Source of the DNA: a virus
IMG/VR virus record: IMGVR_UViG_3300005340_000001
Span: 32,220-96,219 of that record
Strand: one strand, 5' to 3'
DNA: 64,000 nt
Shown: positions 40,309-48,630 of the stretch, in pieces
Position numbering within the stretch: the stretch's first letter is position 1
Layout of the letters: every line of letters starts with the position of its first letter
Program-made: the position numbers and the translations under genes
The notes under the pieces: generated by a model
Told to the model about the DNA's origin: nothing
Databases searched by the model: none
What the model saw: the letters and a program-made list of their open reading frames with translations, nothing else

Positions 40309-41142
40309 ATGACTGAGACCGAGACCGAATCTAACGCCGCGGCGTTAGATTTGCTGCCGTGGCGCGCGCCTGACGGAATCGCTCTGACGCCAAACAGTCT
40401 GAGCGTGACCGACCCGGAGATGACAGTCGAACGCGTTGCCGAGGTTCTCGATCGGATCCGCGGGATGCGCGACGCCGGCAGCTGGTGGACGGGCGACTTG
40501 ATCCGCTTCTCGGAGGCGCGGCACGGCGAGAAGTACGCGCAGGCCGTCGATGCGACGGGTCTCTCGATCGGCCGGCTGATGATCATCGTCTCGGTCTGCG
40601 AGCGCGTCGCTCCGGAGCGCCGACGCGCCGAGCTCTCGTTCTCGCATCACGAGACGGTCGCGGCGCTCGAGCCTGCCGCTCAGAGCGAGTGGCTCGAGGT
40701 CGCGGTCCGCTCCGGCTGGTCGAAGGAGCAGCTGCGCGAGGCGCTGCGCGAGGCGGAGCAGCTGGCGGCGCGGCCGCCGCGACAGCCGAGCTCGAGCAGC
40801 GCCGGCGCGGCCGGCGGCGGCGAGCTCGGGCCCGGTGAGACGATCGACGCGGCGCGGAACCTCTCGGTCGTCCGCGAGACGCTCGACCTCGTCAGCGCGG
40901 CCCTGGACGCTGGCGAGGGCGACGCCGGCGAGATCGTGGAGCAACTCGCGGCGAGGCTGCCCGAGGCGCTACGCGCGCTCGAGGACGCGTCAGAGCCGGT
41001 CAGGAAGGCCTCCGGCGAGAAGAAAGTGATCGAGTCGGCACGGACGGTCGTGAAGGACGCAACGCTGTCCGACGGCTTCTACATGGTCACAGCCGGCGTG
41101 TTCGAGCAGTTCAAGATGGCCGTCGAGAGCCAGACGGCGTAA
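40309..41142 (+). CDS. ParB/DUF3102-like DNA-binding protein
   Basis: 277 residues, ATG 40309 behind GAGGAGG. The core (about 55-160) reads WWTGDLIRFSEARHGEKYAQ, SFSHHETVAALEP, EWLEVAVRSGWSKEQLREALR, a helix-turn-helix style shared with phage and plasmid ParB-like proteins. The C-terminus is helical. A 17-codon frame (GTG 40263) overlaps its start and may couple translation. Codons 7-14 coincide with a perfect 24-bp palindrome, which could be its own binding site. Confidence 0.6.
   Translation: MTETETESNAAALDLLPWRAPDGIALTPNSLSVTDPEMTVERVAEVLDRIRGMRDAGSWWTGDLIRFSEARHGEKYAQAVDATGLSIGRLMIIVSVCERVAPERRRAELSFSHHETVAALEPAAQSEWLEVAVRSGWSKEQLREALREAEQLAARPPRQPSSSSAGAAGGGELGPGETIDAARNLSVVRETLDLVSAALDAGEGDAGEIVEQLAARLPEALRALEDASEPVRKASGEKKVIESARTVVKDATLSDGFYMVTAGVFEQFKMAVESQTA
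40328..40351. promoter_or_regulatory. Perfect 24-bp palindrome in a coding region
   Basis: AATCTAACGCCG is followed immediately by its reverse complement CGGCGTTAGATT. It uses TTA and other codons rare in this genome, suggesting the DNA itself is constrained. Candidate operator or partition-like site. Confidence 0.6.
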
Positions 41143-41159
41143 CCGAGAGGAGCAGAGCA

Positions 41160-41459
41160 ATGCCATTGGCAGCGGTGCCTCAGTTGGCGACCGACGAGCG
41201 GATACTCGAGTCCGACGCGCTCGAGGACGCGCTCGAGACCCGCGAGAAGCGGAAGAACTCGATGCGCGAGCTCCGCCGGCAGTTCAAGGAAGCCGACGAA
41301 CGCGCGAAGGCGCTGATCGGCGAGTTCGACCTCCAGGAGGGCGAGGTCGGCCGCATCGGGAAGTTCCGCATCTCCAAGACGGTGACTCCCAGCCGCAGCG
41401 TCTCGTTCGAGACCGACCCGAAGGCGCGGATCACGATCAAGGCGGACAAGGAGGCATGA
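41160..41459 (+). CDS. Small coiled-coil protein
   Basis: 99 residues, ATG 41160 behind GAGAGGAGC. Helical charged centre (DALETREKRKNSMRELRRQFKEADERAKAL) then a beta-rich C-terminus (GRIGKFRISKTV). Family not recognised. ATGA overlap with the next gene. Confidence 0.6.
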   Translation: MPLAAVPQLATDERILESDALEDALETREKRKNSMRELRRQFKEADERAKALIGEFDLQEGEVGRIGKFRISKTVTPSRSVSFETDPKARITIKADKEA

Positions 41460-41935
41460 GCGACTACGACTCTCGGCCGGAGACGCTCGAGCACATCGAA
41501 CGCGTGCGGTTCTTCATGCGCGCGGCGATCGCGAATCTCGAGGAACGCGCGAGCGTGCACGACGCGAGCAAACTCGTCTCGCCCGAGGTCGAGGCATTCG
41601 ACATCGCCACGCCGAAACTCGCCGAGCTCGTCTACGGAAGTCCGGAGTACAAGGCAGCGACAGACGAGCTCGGCGCCGCGCTCGATCACCACTTCGCGGA
41701 GAACGACCACCACGCTCAGCACTTCCCGAACGGCGTCAACGGCATGAGCCTCATGGCCGTCATGGAGATGCTCTGCGACTGGCGCGCAGCGAGCGAGCGC
41801 GGCAAGCAACGCACCGACGACCCCGAGAAGGTCGCGACGTTCGAGTCCGGACTCGAGTTCAACTTCGAGCGATTCGGGATCGGCGAGCAACTCGCCGAGA
41901 TCCTCCGCAACACCGTCGCGGAGTTGGGGCTATGA
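41456..41935 (+). CDS. DUF5662-like protein
   Basis: 159 residues. ERASVHDASKLVSPE near residue 32, followed by EYKAATDELGAALDHHFAENDHHAQH, is the pattern of phage DUF5662 proteins, which have a conserved HDxSK and clustered His and may bind metal. Activity unknown. ATGA overlaps on both sides. Confidence 0.65.
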   Translation: MSDYDSRPETLEHIERVRFFMRAAIANLEERASVHDASKLVSPEVEAFDIATPKLAELVYGSPEYKAATDELGAALDHHFAENDHHAQHFPNGVNGMSLMAVMEMLCDWRAASERGKQRTDDPEKVATFESGLEFNFERFGIGEQLAEILRNTVAELGL

Positions 41936-42414
41936 CGGACGGCACCGTCTCCACAGAGGTCGCCATCCCGGAAGTGCTGCTCGACGTCATGACCGGCGAG
42001 GTCCTGCCAGCGACGCCCGACAACGCGCATCAGGTCCTCGAGGCCATCCGCGAGCGCGAGCAGCAACTCCGCGAGGTCAAGGCGGCGGTCACCGCGTTCA
42101 TGCTCGAGCAGTCGCGCGTGCAGGGCACGAAGACGTTCCACGCGTCTGCCGGCGACGTCGTGCTCTCCGGCGGCCCGACGATCGAGTACGACCCGCACGA
42201 TCTCGCCGAGGCTCTGCGCGAGGCCGGCTGCCCGGAGGATCGGATCTACGACAACCCCGAGGCAGAGACGCGCGGCGTCATCCAGATCGAGCAGACGTTC
42301 AAGGTGAACCGCAGCGTGCTCCGCCAGCTGGCCGGCGCGAACGAGGACTACAAGGCCGCCGCGGAGCTCGCCGAGCGCACGGTCGAAAAGCCGTGGAGAG
42401 CCTCGGCGAAGTGA
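41932..42414 (+). CDS. Hypothetical protein of the recombination group
   Basis: 160 residues. A helical segment (HQVLEAIREREQQLREVKAAVTAFML) leads to a beta-rich GTKTFHASAGDVVLSGGP and a C-terminal helix. The layout (coiled coil then a small DNA-interaction-like fold) recalls phage proteins near recombinases, without a name I can support. Overlaps the next ATG by TGATG. Confidence 0.55.
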   Translation: MTDGTVSTEVAIPEVLLDVMTGEVLPATPDNAHQVLEAIREREQQLREVKAAVTAFMLEQSRVQGTKTFHASAGDVVLSGGPTIEYDPHDLAEALREAGCPEDRIYDNPEAETRGVIQIEQTFKVNRSVLRQLAGANEDYKAAAELAERTVEKPWRASAK

Positions 42415-42770
42415 TGGAACCGACGATCTCGTTTCTCACCCCCGAAGGCGAGATCGTCGCGTTCCGTGCCGATGAGCAAACACGCGAGATCAGCTCCGTC
42501 TGGCAGAGCCGAGCTCGAGAGTTCCATCTCGTCAATCCGCACGTCTACGAGGCGCTCGTCCGCTACGCGCGGCAGGCGCGCGCGGCCGGCGTCGACCGGA
42601 TCGGTATCGAGCTGCTCTGGAACCGCATGCGGTGGGACTGGATGCTCCAGACCGACCACGACCACGACTACAAGCTGAATCAGAACTACAAGGCGTGGTA
42701 CGCGCGACGGATCATGGAGCTCGAGCCCGACCTTGCCGGCATCTTCGAGACGCGGCGCCGCGCGGCGTGA
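42414..42770 (+). CDS. Conserved phage protein of unknown function
   Basis: 118 residues from ATG 42414. The stretch HLVNPHVYEALVRYARQAR, followed by ELLWNRMRWD and NYKAWYARRIME, is a pattern widespread in phage and mobile-element proteins whose function is not known to me. It precedes a RuvC-like resolvase with GTGA coupling, so a DNA-recombination accessory is possible. Confidence 0.65.
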   Translation: MEPTISFLTPEGEIVAFRADEQTREISSVWQSRAREFHLVNPHVYEALVRYARQARAAGVDRIGIELLWNRMRWDWMLQTDHDHDYKLNQNYKAWYARRIMELEPDLAGIFETRRRAA

Positions 42771-43378
42771 TCCTCGGCGTCGACGTCGACTCGTTCAAGG
42801 CGACGATCTGCGCGGTCCCGTTCGACGGCGGAACGCCGATCCTCGTGCAGGCACGCTTTCGGCCGGACAGCAAGACTGGCGACTCGCTCATGTACCTCGT
42901 GAAGGTCCCGGCGGCGATCCGCTCTGCCCGAGCATTGCTCGCCGAGGCTAGCCCTCATCGCTTCGCCGCGGAGCCGAACGTGTGGTTCGTCGAGCGCGGC
43001 TTTGGCGCATCGCGTCACAGCGACTTCATCGTGGGCGCGTTCACCGGCGCGATCATGGCCGCGCTCGCCGGCCAGTCGGACGATGACATCGTGAACCTCA
43101 TGCTCGCCGGCGAGTGGAAGCGCGACGTGACCTTCATGTCGGGAATCGGCAGGACCGCGAAGGGTGCCGGCAACGGCAATGCGAAGAAGGACGTCGCGAA
43201 CGCCGCATGCCGCGAGCTCCTGGAGACGCTGCTCGAGGTCGACTCGACCGACTGGACCCCCGACCAGCTCGACGCGTTCGGCATCGCGTTCTGCGGCCGC
43301 AGGCTCAACGCTCGCGCGGCGGCGACTTCTGGTTCTTCGACCTCGTCCGAGGTGGAAAAACCGGAAGCGGCAAACTGA
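42767..43378 (+). CDS. RuvC-like Holliday junction resolvase
   Basis: 203 residues from GTG 42767. RNase H-fold acids are in place: Asp6 in MILGVDVDS, Glu76 in WFVERGFG, and the C-terminal Asp166/Asp169 in PDQLDAFGIA. This order and spacing match RuvC-type resolvases, which cut four-way junctions before packaging. It is coupled to the upstream gene by GTGA and lies near the annealing protein and HNH genes. Confidence 0.72.
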   Translation: MILGVDVDSFKATICAVPFDGGTPILVQARFRPDSKTGDSLMYLVKVPAAIRSARALLAEASPHRFAAEPNVWFVERGFGASRHSDFIVGAFTGAIMAALAGQSDDDIVNLMLAGEWKRDVTFMSGIGRTAKGAGNGNAKKDVANAACRELLETLLEVDSTDWTPDQLDAFGIAFCGRRLNARAAATSGSSTSSEVEKPEAAN

Positions 43379-43382
43379 CTCG

Positions 43383-43742
43383 GTGGCAGGAGCTCCGGAT
43401 CCGCGCCCGAGCCGGGCCAGCGATGACGCATCGAGCGCCGAGCGGCTCGACTTCAAGGTCGCTGTGCTCGCGCTCGACGGTCGCTGCCTCGTGCACGCCG
43501 ATCAAGCGGACTGCGCGGGCCCGCTGCAAGCGCACCATGTGCTCACGCAGCAGCAGCTCCGGAAACGTGGCCACGCCGGGCGGCTCTGGGATCCCGCGAA
43601 CGGCATGACCATCTGCAAGCACGCGCACGACCGACACACGCTGGCCGCCGAGCGGATCGCGCTCGATGTCGTGCCGGAGCGGTGCAAGCGCTTCGCACGA
43701 GAGCTCGATCTTGAGTATCTGCTCGAGCGGTTCTACCCTTGA
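43383..43742 (+). CDS. HNH endonuclease
   Basis: 119 residues from GTG 43383. HNH core: CAGPLQAHHVLTQQQLRKRG, then LWDPANGMTICKHAHDRHT, with the His pair, Asn and second His of the fold. It lacks the HNH_3 C-terminal modules of the two homing-type proteins, so a recombination or repair nuclease is as likely as a mobile one. It follows the resolvase by 4 nt. Confidence 0.72.
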   Translation: MAGAPDPRPSRASDDASSAERLDFKVAVLALDGRCLVHADQADCAGPLQAHHVLTQQQLRKRGHAGRLWDPANGMTICKHAHDRHTLAAERIALDVVPERCKRFARELDLEYLLERFYP

Positions 43743-43766
43743 CCTCCCCGGCTCTACTGATATATT
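43739..43766 (+). promoter_or_regulatory. Sigma70 promoter
   Basis: TTGACC (43739-43744), 16-bp spacer, TATATT (43761-43766). It is the best-matched promoter in the window and would drive the following series of small genes. ATG 43776 is 9 nt after the -10. Confidence 0.65.
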
Positions 43767-43814
43767 TATACCGTAATGGGAGAAGAGAGATCGGACCTGA
43801 AGGGAGATCAGGAG

Positions 43815-44093
43815 ATGGCAGGAACGGAAACGCTCGTCGAAGTTGGACGCTTCACCTTCGACACCACGACGGAGGTCCTGACCGGGCCCCGCGAGCACTT
43901 CGAGGCGCGCGGCGGCGTCGGTAACGCCGTCCAGGGCGCTCTCGCCAGCACGGTTTTCAAGTTCGGCCTGACTGAGTCGCCGTCGCCGCAGGTGGCGTTC
44001 CTCGTCGCGCTCCAGACCGACTACGCCGCGTTCGCCGGTGAGAAGTCCATGCGCACGGTCGTCGCGCTGGACGACTTCGGGGTGACCGCCTGA
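43815..44093 (+). CDS. Hypothetical protein
   Basis: 92 residues from ATG 43815 with AGGGAG 8 nt upstream; ATG 43776 in the same frame would give 105 residues as a leaderless start. Reads VEVGRFTFDTTTEVLTGPRE then helical SPSPQVAFLVALQTDYAAF. No family recognised. First gene after a strong promoter. Confidence 0.6.
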   Translation: MAGTETLVEVGRFTFDTTTEVLTGPREHFEARGGVGNAVQGALASTVFKFGLTESPSPQVAFLVALQTDYAAFAGEKSMRTVVALDDFGVTA

Positions 44094-44404
44094 TGATCTT
44101 CGAGATCAGCGACTTCACCGATGTCCTCGCGCGCGTCGACGCGCCAGACGGATTCGAGGCGCTCAACGCCTACGCGACGGGCGAAGGATTCGCACGGTAC
44201 GAGCGCGAGTCGGCCGACGCCGAGCCGGACGCGATCACGGCAAGCCAGCTCGAGTACATCTCGCCGGCGGTCGACCGCTACGGCGAGCAGCTGGTCGGTC
44301 TCTGGACGGCTCCGTTCACGAACTACGAGATCGTCGCGATCCCGGTCGATGACGGATGGATCGACGAGGTCTACGCAGGCATGCCGAAGGCGAGCCACTC
44401 ATGA
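44093..44404 (+). CDS. Hypothetical protein
   Basis: 103 residues, TGATG junction. Acidic; mixed alpha/beta (MIFEISDFTDVLARVDAPDG; GLWTAPFTNYEIVAIPVDDG). No family recognised. Confidence 0.55.
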   Translation: MIFEISDFTDVLARVDAPDGFEALNAYATGEGFARYERESADAEPDAITASQLEYISPAVDRYGEQLVGLWTAPFTNYEIVAIPVDDGWIDEVYAGMPKASHS

Positions 44405-44757
44405 GCTCGCTTGACGGAACGGTCTGCGACGAGTGCGGCGAGCCGATGACCGCGACGCTCGATAAGCCGGAGCTCGGCGACGCGTCCGCGATGGAACTGC
44501 ACTGCCCGAACGGGCACGAGGTCTATGTGCCGGCGGAGGCGGAGGGCCGCACGAGGATCGCGAAGGTCCTCGAGATCGGCCGCTCTGGGATGGCCGCAAC
44601 GATCGACGGCTACCTCGTCGACACCACCACGGCGGCGCTGCTCGTCAAGGTCTACAACGCTCTGAGTCGGAAGAACAAGGCGAAGTTCGAGCGGCTGCCG
44701 CTCGACAGGCTCGTCGATTTTGCATGGTCAGTCACGGCGAAGGGAGACGTCGCATGA
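44401..44757 (+). CDS. Zinc-ribbon hypothetical protein
   Basis: 118 residues, ATGA overlap. CDECGEP near residue 9 and HCPNGHEV near residue 36 form a zinc ribbon. A longer helical part follows. Role unknown. Confidence 0.58.
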   Translation: MSSLDGTVCDECGEPMTATLDKPELGDASAMELHCPNGHEVYVPAEAEGRTRIAKVLEIGRSGMAATIDGYLVDTTTAALLVKVYNALSRKNKAKFERLPLDRLVDFAWSVTAKGDVA

Positions 44758-45257
44758 GCACGAACACGGACGGAGCGGAGCCGCTCGTCGTAGCGGACTT
44801 GGAAACGGCGCTCAAGCGCGAGGATCACGCTGGCTTCGGCTACGCCGAGCGGCGCTATCTCGATGGGACGCGGCAGCGGGAGATCGACGCGGCAGTGATC
44901 GAGGTCGCGAACGAGCTCCTGATGACCGCCGACGATCTCTTCACGTGGGCCGACAGCAAGTACGGGCGCTGGCTCATCGACGGCGTCTATGGGAGAAACG
45001 AGCCCGCGACGGTCGAGACGGTGCGCGGCTCCCTCAACAATGTCGTGCTCAGTGAGCTGGGAATCGAAGTGCGGCAGATCGCGGAGCCGCCGGATCTCCC
45101 GCTCGGGATCGTGCTCTCTTCGCGCGACGCCGGCGCGATCGCCGACGCGCTCGAGACGCTGGCCGGCCTCGACGAGGGCGAGCACACCGACTACGAGGAC
45201 CTCTTGCGGCTCGCGCGGCTCGTGCGCGAGCAGGTCCCGTCGGAGGTCAGCTCGTGA
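44754..45257 (+). CDS. Hypothetical acidic protein
   Basis: 167 residues, ATGA overlap. Helical, acidic, with DLFTWADSKYGRWLIDGVYG in the middle. No family recognised. The stop overlaps the next GTG. Confidence 0.55.
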   Translation: MSTNTDGAEPLVVADLETALKREDHAGFGYAERRYLDGTRQREIDAAVIEVANELLMTADDLFTWADSKYGRWLIDGVYGRNEPATVETVRGSLNNVVLSELGIEVRQIAEPPDLPLGIVLSSRDAGAIADALETLAGLDEGEHTDYEDLLRLARLVREQVPSEVSS

Positions 45258-45475
45258 GGGTCGCGACCGAGCAACTGCCCGGCTTCATCTTCTACCTCGG
45301 CGCCGGCTCCATGGTGCTCGCGGTCATCGCGATCATCGAGACGATCGGCGAGCGCGTCGAGAAGAGGCAGCAGCAGAAGGAGCAGGATGCCGAGCTCCGC
45401 CGCGCGCGGCGCGAGCAGGCATGGTTCGAGGTCAGCCAGATCCGCAGCGTCTACGACCACGGCGGGCAAGTCTGA
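45254..45475 (+). CDS. Small membrane protein with coiled-coil tail
   Basis: 73 residues from GTG 45254. One membrane helix (GFIFYLGAGSMVLAVIAII) then a charged helix (EKRQQQKEQDAELRRARREQ). Function unknown. Confidence 0.55.
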   Translation: MRVATEQLPGFIFYLGAGSMVLAVIAIIETIGERVEKRQQQKEQDAELRRARREQAWFEVSQIRSVYDHGGQV

Positions 45476-45675
45476 TGGGCAACTGGGAGGACGAGTTCCG
45501 GATGGTCGCCGCTCAGCGCGGATACGGCCTGCGGCAGTGTCACTTCGACATACTGTCAAGCAAGTGGGAAGTGCTGCTCGACGACGGATCAGAGCGCGGA
45601 CTGGAGATCATCCGCGGAACGACGGTCGCGATCAAGGTCGCGATTCGCTCCCTGCCTGAGCGGAGCGTCGCATGA
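45475..45675 (+). CDS. Small hypothetical protein
   Basis: 66 residues, TGATG start. Contains a central ILSSKWEVLLDDGSERG and looks beta-rich. No family recognised; included because it fills the coupled gene chain without gap. Confidence 0.5.
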   Translation: MGNWEDEFRMVAAQRGYGLRQCHFDILSSKWEVLLDDGSERGLEIIRGTTVAIKVAIRSLPERSVA

Positions 45676-45938
45676 GCGCGGCGGCCTACGTGATCGACAG
45701 CGACGAGCTCTACCCGCGGACAGCCGAAGAGCGCTACCGGCTCTACGGCCGCCGCGGCGGATCGCTCGACGTGCTCGCGACGTGCGCGGACTTCGAGGCG
45801 GTCGGTGTCGCCATCGGCCAGCTGCACGCCGACGCGAAGGAGATCGGCGGCGAGCTCGGCGACTCCGGCGCGTTCGGTCTGCTCGACGCGGTCGTCGGCG
45901 AGTGGGTCGTCAATCCGTTCTGGAGAGAGACGCCATGA
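45672..45938 (+). CDS. Small hypothetical protein
   Basis: 88 residues, ATGA overlap on both ends. Acidic with LYGRRGGSLDVLATCADFEA. No family recognised. It directly precedes the C5 methyltransferase. Confidence 0.52.
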   Translation: MSAAAYVIDSDELYPRTAEERYRLYGRRGGSLDVLATCADFEAVGVAIGQLHADAKEIGGELGDSGAFGLLDAVVGEWVVNPFWRETP

Positions 45939-47749
45939 GCGCCGCAATGTGCCCTACGTGCACTGGATGGGGCGAGCTCGAGGCGACCGACATGTTCGCC
46001 GGCGCCGGCGGCTCGTCGCTTGGCCTCGAGAGCGTCGCGTGCTCAGCATGCGGCCGGCCGCTGATCCGCGTGACGCAGGCGCTCAACCACTGGGACCTCG
46101 CGGTCGAAGCGCACAACGCGAACTTCCCGGACGCCGACCATGACGTCCACGACGTCGAGCTCATCCCGGCCGCGCGGTTCCGGCGGACGCCGCTGCTCTG
46201 GGCGTCGCCCGAGTGCACGCACCACGCGTACTGCCGCGGGCCGCGCGACTACGACCCCGACGCGCAGCGCTCGCGCGCGACGTTCGGCGACATCGTCCGC
46301 TTCACGGAGCACCACCGGTACGACGCGATCATCGTCGAGAACGTCGTCGAGGCGCGGCTGTGGTGCGAAGCCGAAGAGCACGGACACGGCCGCTACTACG
46401 ACCGCAAGGCGCGGCAGTGGAAGTTCCGCTGCTCGTGCGGGATCGACTTCGACCAGTGGTACCGGGCGATCATCGAGCTCGGCTACCAGGGCCGCGTCCT
46501 CTACTTCAACTCGCAGTTCGCGCTGCCGACGCCGCAGTCCCGCGACCGGATGTACGTCGTGTTCTGGCGTGACGGACTCGCCGAGCCGAACCTCGACTTC
46601 TGCCCGATGTCATGGTGCTCGAGCTGCGAGATCGTCGTGCGCGGCGTGCAGACGTGGAAGAAGGCGTCGAAGGGCAGCATCCGCGACCGGCCCGGCCTGT
46701 TCGAGTGGGGCCGGTACGGGCAGCAGTACGTCTACACGTGCCCGACGTGCACGCATCCCGTCGCGCCGGCGGTCACGGGCTCCCGGACGATCATCGACTG
46801 GGCGCTTCCAGCGGCGTCGATCGGCGGCCGTAAGAAGCCGCTCGCGAAGAACACGATCGAGCGGATCCGTGCCGGGCTCGAGCGTCTCCGTACGACGGAG
46901 CCGATCACCGTGCAGGTGGGCGGCAACCTCTTCGAGCGTCGTCCCGGCGTCCGCGTGTGGAGCGTCGACGATCCCCTCCGCACCGTCGTGTGCACGTCGC
47001 AGATGGCCGTCGTCATGCGCTACGGCGGGCAAGGCGCGTCGCCGCGCGTCGCGCAGGAGCCAATGCAGACGATCACCGCGCACGATCGCGAGATCGGTCT
47101 CCTGATCCCGAACCGCGAGCATGCCGTCGGCGGTGGCCTCGATGAGCCGGCGAGCACCGTGACGACGGCGCCGGCGCAGCACATGCTGGTGCAGGTCAAC
47201 CGCGGCAAGCCGGGCGATCGCCTCCCGTCGCATCTCGACGAGCCGACACGCACGATCGCCGGGCACGGCGAGCTCGCGCTCGTCACGCTGCGAAACCACG
47301 GGGGCGTTGACAGCGCCGACGAGCCGGCCGCGACGGTGACCGGCGGCGGCTACCACCACGGCCTGCTCGTCTACAACGGCAACCCCGGGCACGTCCGCGA
47401 GCTCGACGAGCCAGCAGGCGTCGTCAAGGGCCGCGATTCGCAGTCGCTCATGGTCACGCCCCGGACCGTGACCACGACGAGCCGCGAAGCGCTCATCGTC
47501 TCCGACGACGAGATCGACGCATGCCTGTTCCGAATGCTTCAGTGGCCGGAGCTCCTTCGTGCGCAGCAGATGCACGAGCACGCGGACGGGCGGCCGTACC
47601 GTCTCGACGCGAAGACGCGCAACCATCGCGGCCAGATGCGCGAAATCTCGAACGAGAACCGGGTCAAGATGATCGGCAACGCTGTCAGCTCGCCCGTCGC
47701 GGCGATGCTGGGTGCCGCGCTCATCCCGACTCTGGCGGTCGCGCCATGA
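45935..47749 (+). CDS. DNA (cytosine-5) methyltransferase with tandem motif-IX-like repeats
   Basis: 604 residues from ATG 45935. Motif I is DMFAGAGGSSLG (about residues 19-30). The catalytic Cys is probably Cys94 in WASPECTHH, where most C5 enzymes have PPC. Motif VI is ENVVEA (Glu135). Cys pairs at the start and in the middle (CPTC, CSAC, CSSC, CPTC) suggest zinc modules. Residues about 345-510 hold six units of DEPAxTVT...LV. The C-terminus carries NRVKMIGNAVSSPVA, the motif X region. It should methylate cytosine at C5; no restriction enzyme is present. Confidence 0.75.
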   Translation: MSAAMCPTCTGWGELEATDMFAGAGGSSLGLESVACSACGRPLIRVTQALNHWDLAVEAHNANFPDADHDVHDVELIPAARFRRTPLLWASPECTHHAYCRGPRDYDPDAQRSRATFGDIVRFTEHHRYDAIIVENVVEARLWCEAEEHGHGRYYDRKARQWKFRCSCGIDFDQWYRAIIELGYQGRVLYFNSQFALPTPQSRDRMYVVFWRDGLAEPNLDFCPMSWCSSCEIVVRGVQTWKKASKGSIRDRPGLFEWGRYGQQYVYTCPTCTHPVAPAVTGSRTIIDWALPAASIGGRKKPLAKNTIERIRAGLERLRTTEPITVQVGGNLFERRPGVRVWSVDDPLRTVVCTSQMAVVMRYGGQGASPRVAQEPMQTITAHDREIGLLIPNREHAVGGGLDEPASTVTTAPAQHMLVQVNRGKPGDRLPSHLDEPTRTIAGHGELALVTLRNHGGVDSADEPAATVTGGGYHHGLLVYNGNPGHVRELDEPAGVVKGRDSQSLMVTPRTVTTTSREALIVSDDEIDACLFRMLQWPELLRAQQMHEHADGRPYRLDAKTRNHRGQMREISNENRVKMIGNAVSSPVAAMLGAALIPTLAVAP

Positions 47750-48117
47750 CGTCGTTGTTCCATGTCGACTCGGACGAAGGCCGGCACGTCGTTCTGGACT
47801 TTGTGCCGGCGCTGCTCGAGGCTGAGAACCCGTTCGAGTTGCTCGAGCTCGGCGAGCTCCCGAAGCTGCGGCTGCGCATGACGAACGCCGAAGCCGCCGA
47901 CCTTCTCGGCCTGCTCGAAACGCAGATTGGCGAGTGGGCGCGCGAACGCGCGGCCGCGCTGCGCGAGTACGAGGCCGGCCCGGGACGCGCCGACTTCGAC
48001 TGCTTGCCCGGCGAGGCCGAACTGCTCGACCCATTCGATCCGAAGTCGCCGCTCTACGCGGAGCATCTCCGCGACCTCGGCGACGCGCGCCGCGATCGAG
48101 AGAGCGAGTCACGCTGA
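47746..48117 (+). CDS. Hypothetical protein
   Basis: 123 residues, ATGA overlap. Acidic, helical: LLEAENPFELLELGELPKLRL and LLETQIGEWARERAAALREY. No family recognised. Confidence 0.52.
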   Translation: MTSLFHVDSDEGRHVVLDFVPALLEAENPFELLELGELPKLRLRMTNAEAADLLGLLETQIGEWARERAAALREYEAGPGRADFDCLPGEAELLDPFDPKSPLYAEHLRDLGDARRDRESESR

Positions 48118-48257
48118 TGGATCAAGTTAGGTTGCGCGTCGAAGAGATCCTCGGCGACGCGTTCGCGGAGGCGTACGGACTCCAAGAGCCGGACTACGAC
48201 GCGATGACGCCGGAGCCAGAGCCGGAGGACGAGCTCGATGAGCTCGATGAGGACTGA
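48117..48257 (+). CDS. Very small acidic protein
   Basis: 46 residues from ATG 48117 (TGATG). A helical start (VRLRVEEILGDAFAEAYG) then a run of Glu, Pro and Asp (TPEPEPEDELDELDED). Short acidic peptides of this type may be DNA mimics, but that is speculation. Confidence 0.45.
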   Translation: MDQVRLRVEEILGDAFAEAYGLQEPDYDAMTPEPEPEDELDELDED

Positions 48258-48258
48258 G

Positions 48259-48630
48259 ATGGCCGACGCCGCCGTCAGGATCATCCCCGTGGTGTTCCTC
48301 ATGGCGTTGCTGGTCGCGCTGCTCGTCCATGAAGCCGGCCACGCCGGCGCAGCGCTGGCGCTCCATCTCCCGGTGCGCCCGACGCTCACGCGCCACGGGC
48401 CGGCGATGATCATCGGCTCCGAAGCGATCCGGCTCACGCGGCTCCAGATCGCGATCACCGCAGCAGCGGGTCCGGCCGCGAACTTCGTGTTCGCCGCGAT
48501 CGCGTACGCGGCCGGCCGCGGCGTCTTCTGCGCCGTCAGCATCGAGATCGGCGGATTCAACCTGATCCCGATCGCCAACTCGGACGGCCACCGGATCATC
48601 CACGGTTACGGCAAAGGAGCGACGCCATGA
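48259..48630 (+). CDS. M50-type (site-2 protease-like) intramembrane metalloprotease
   Basis: 123 residues from ATG 48259 with GAGGA 5 nt upstream; longer starts at 48238 and 48247 are in frame. HEAGH at residues 24-28 is inside a hydrophobic helix (VVFLMALLVALLVHEAGHAG). A GPAANFVFA segment (71-79) and NLIPIANSDG (101-110) give the third ligand and the NPxxDG-type signature of site-2 proteases. Zinc would be bound by His24, His28 and Asp109. It would cut substrates within the membrane. Confidence 0.65.
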   Translation: MADAAVRIIPVVFLMALLVALLVHEAGHAGAALALHLPVRPTLTRHGPAMIIGSEAIRLTRLQIAITAAAGPAANFVFAAIAYAAGRGVFCAVSIEIGGFNLIPIANSDGHRIIHGYGKGATP

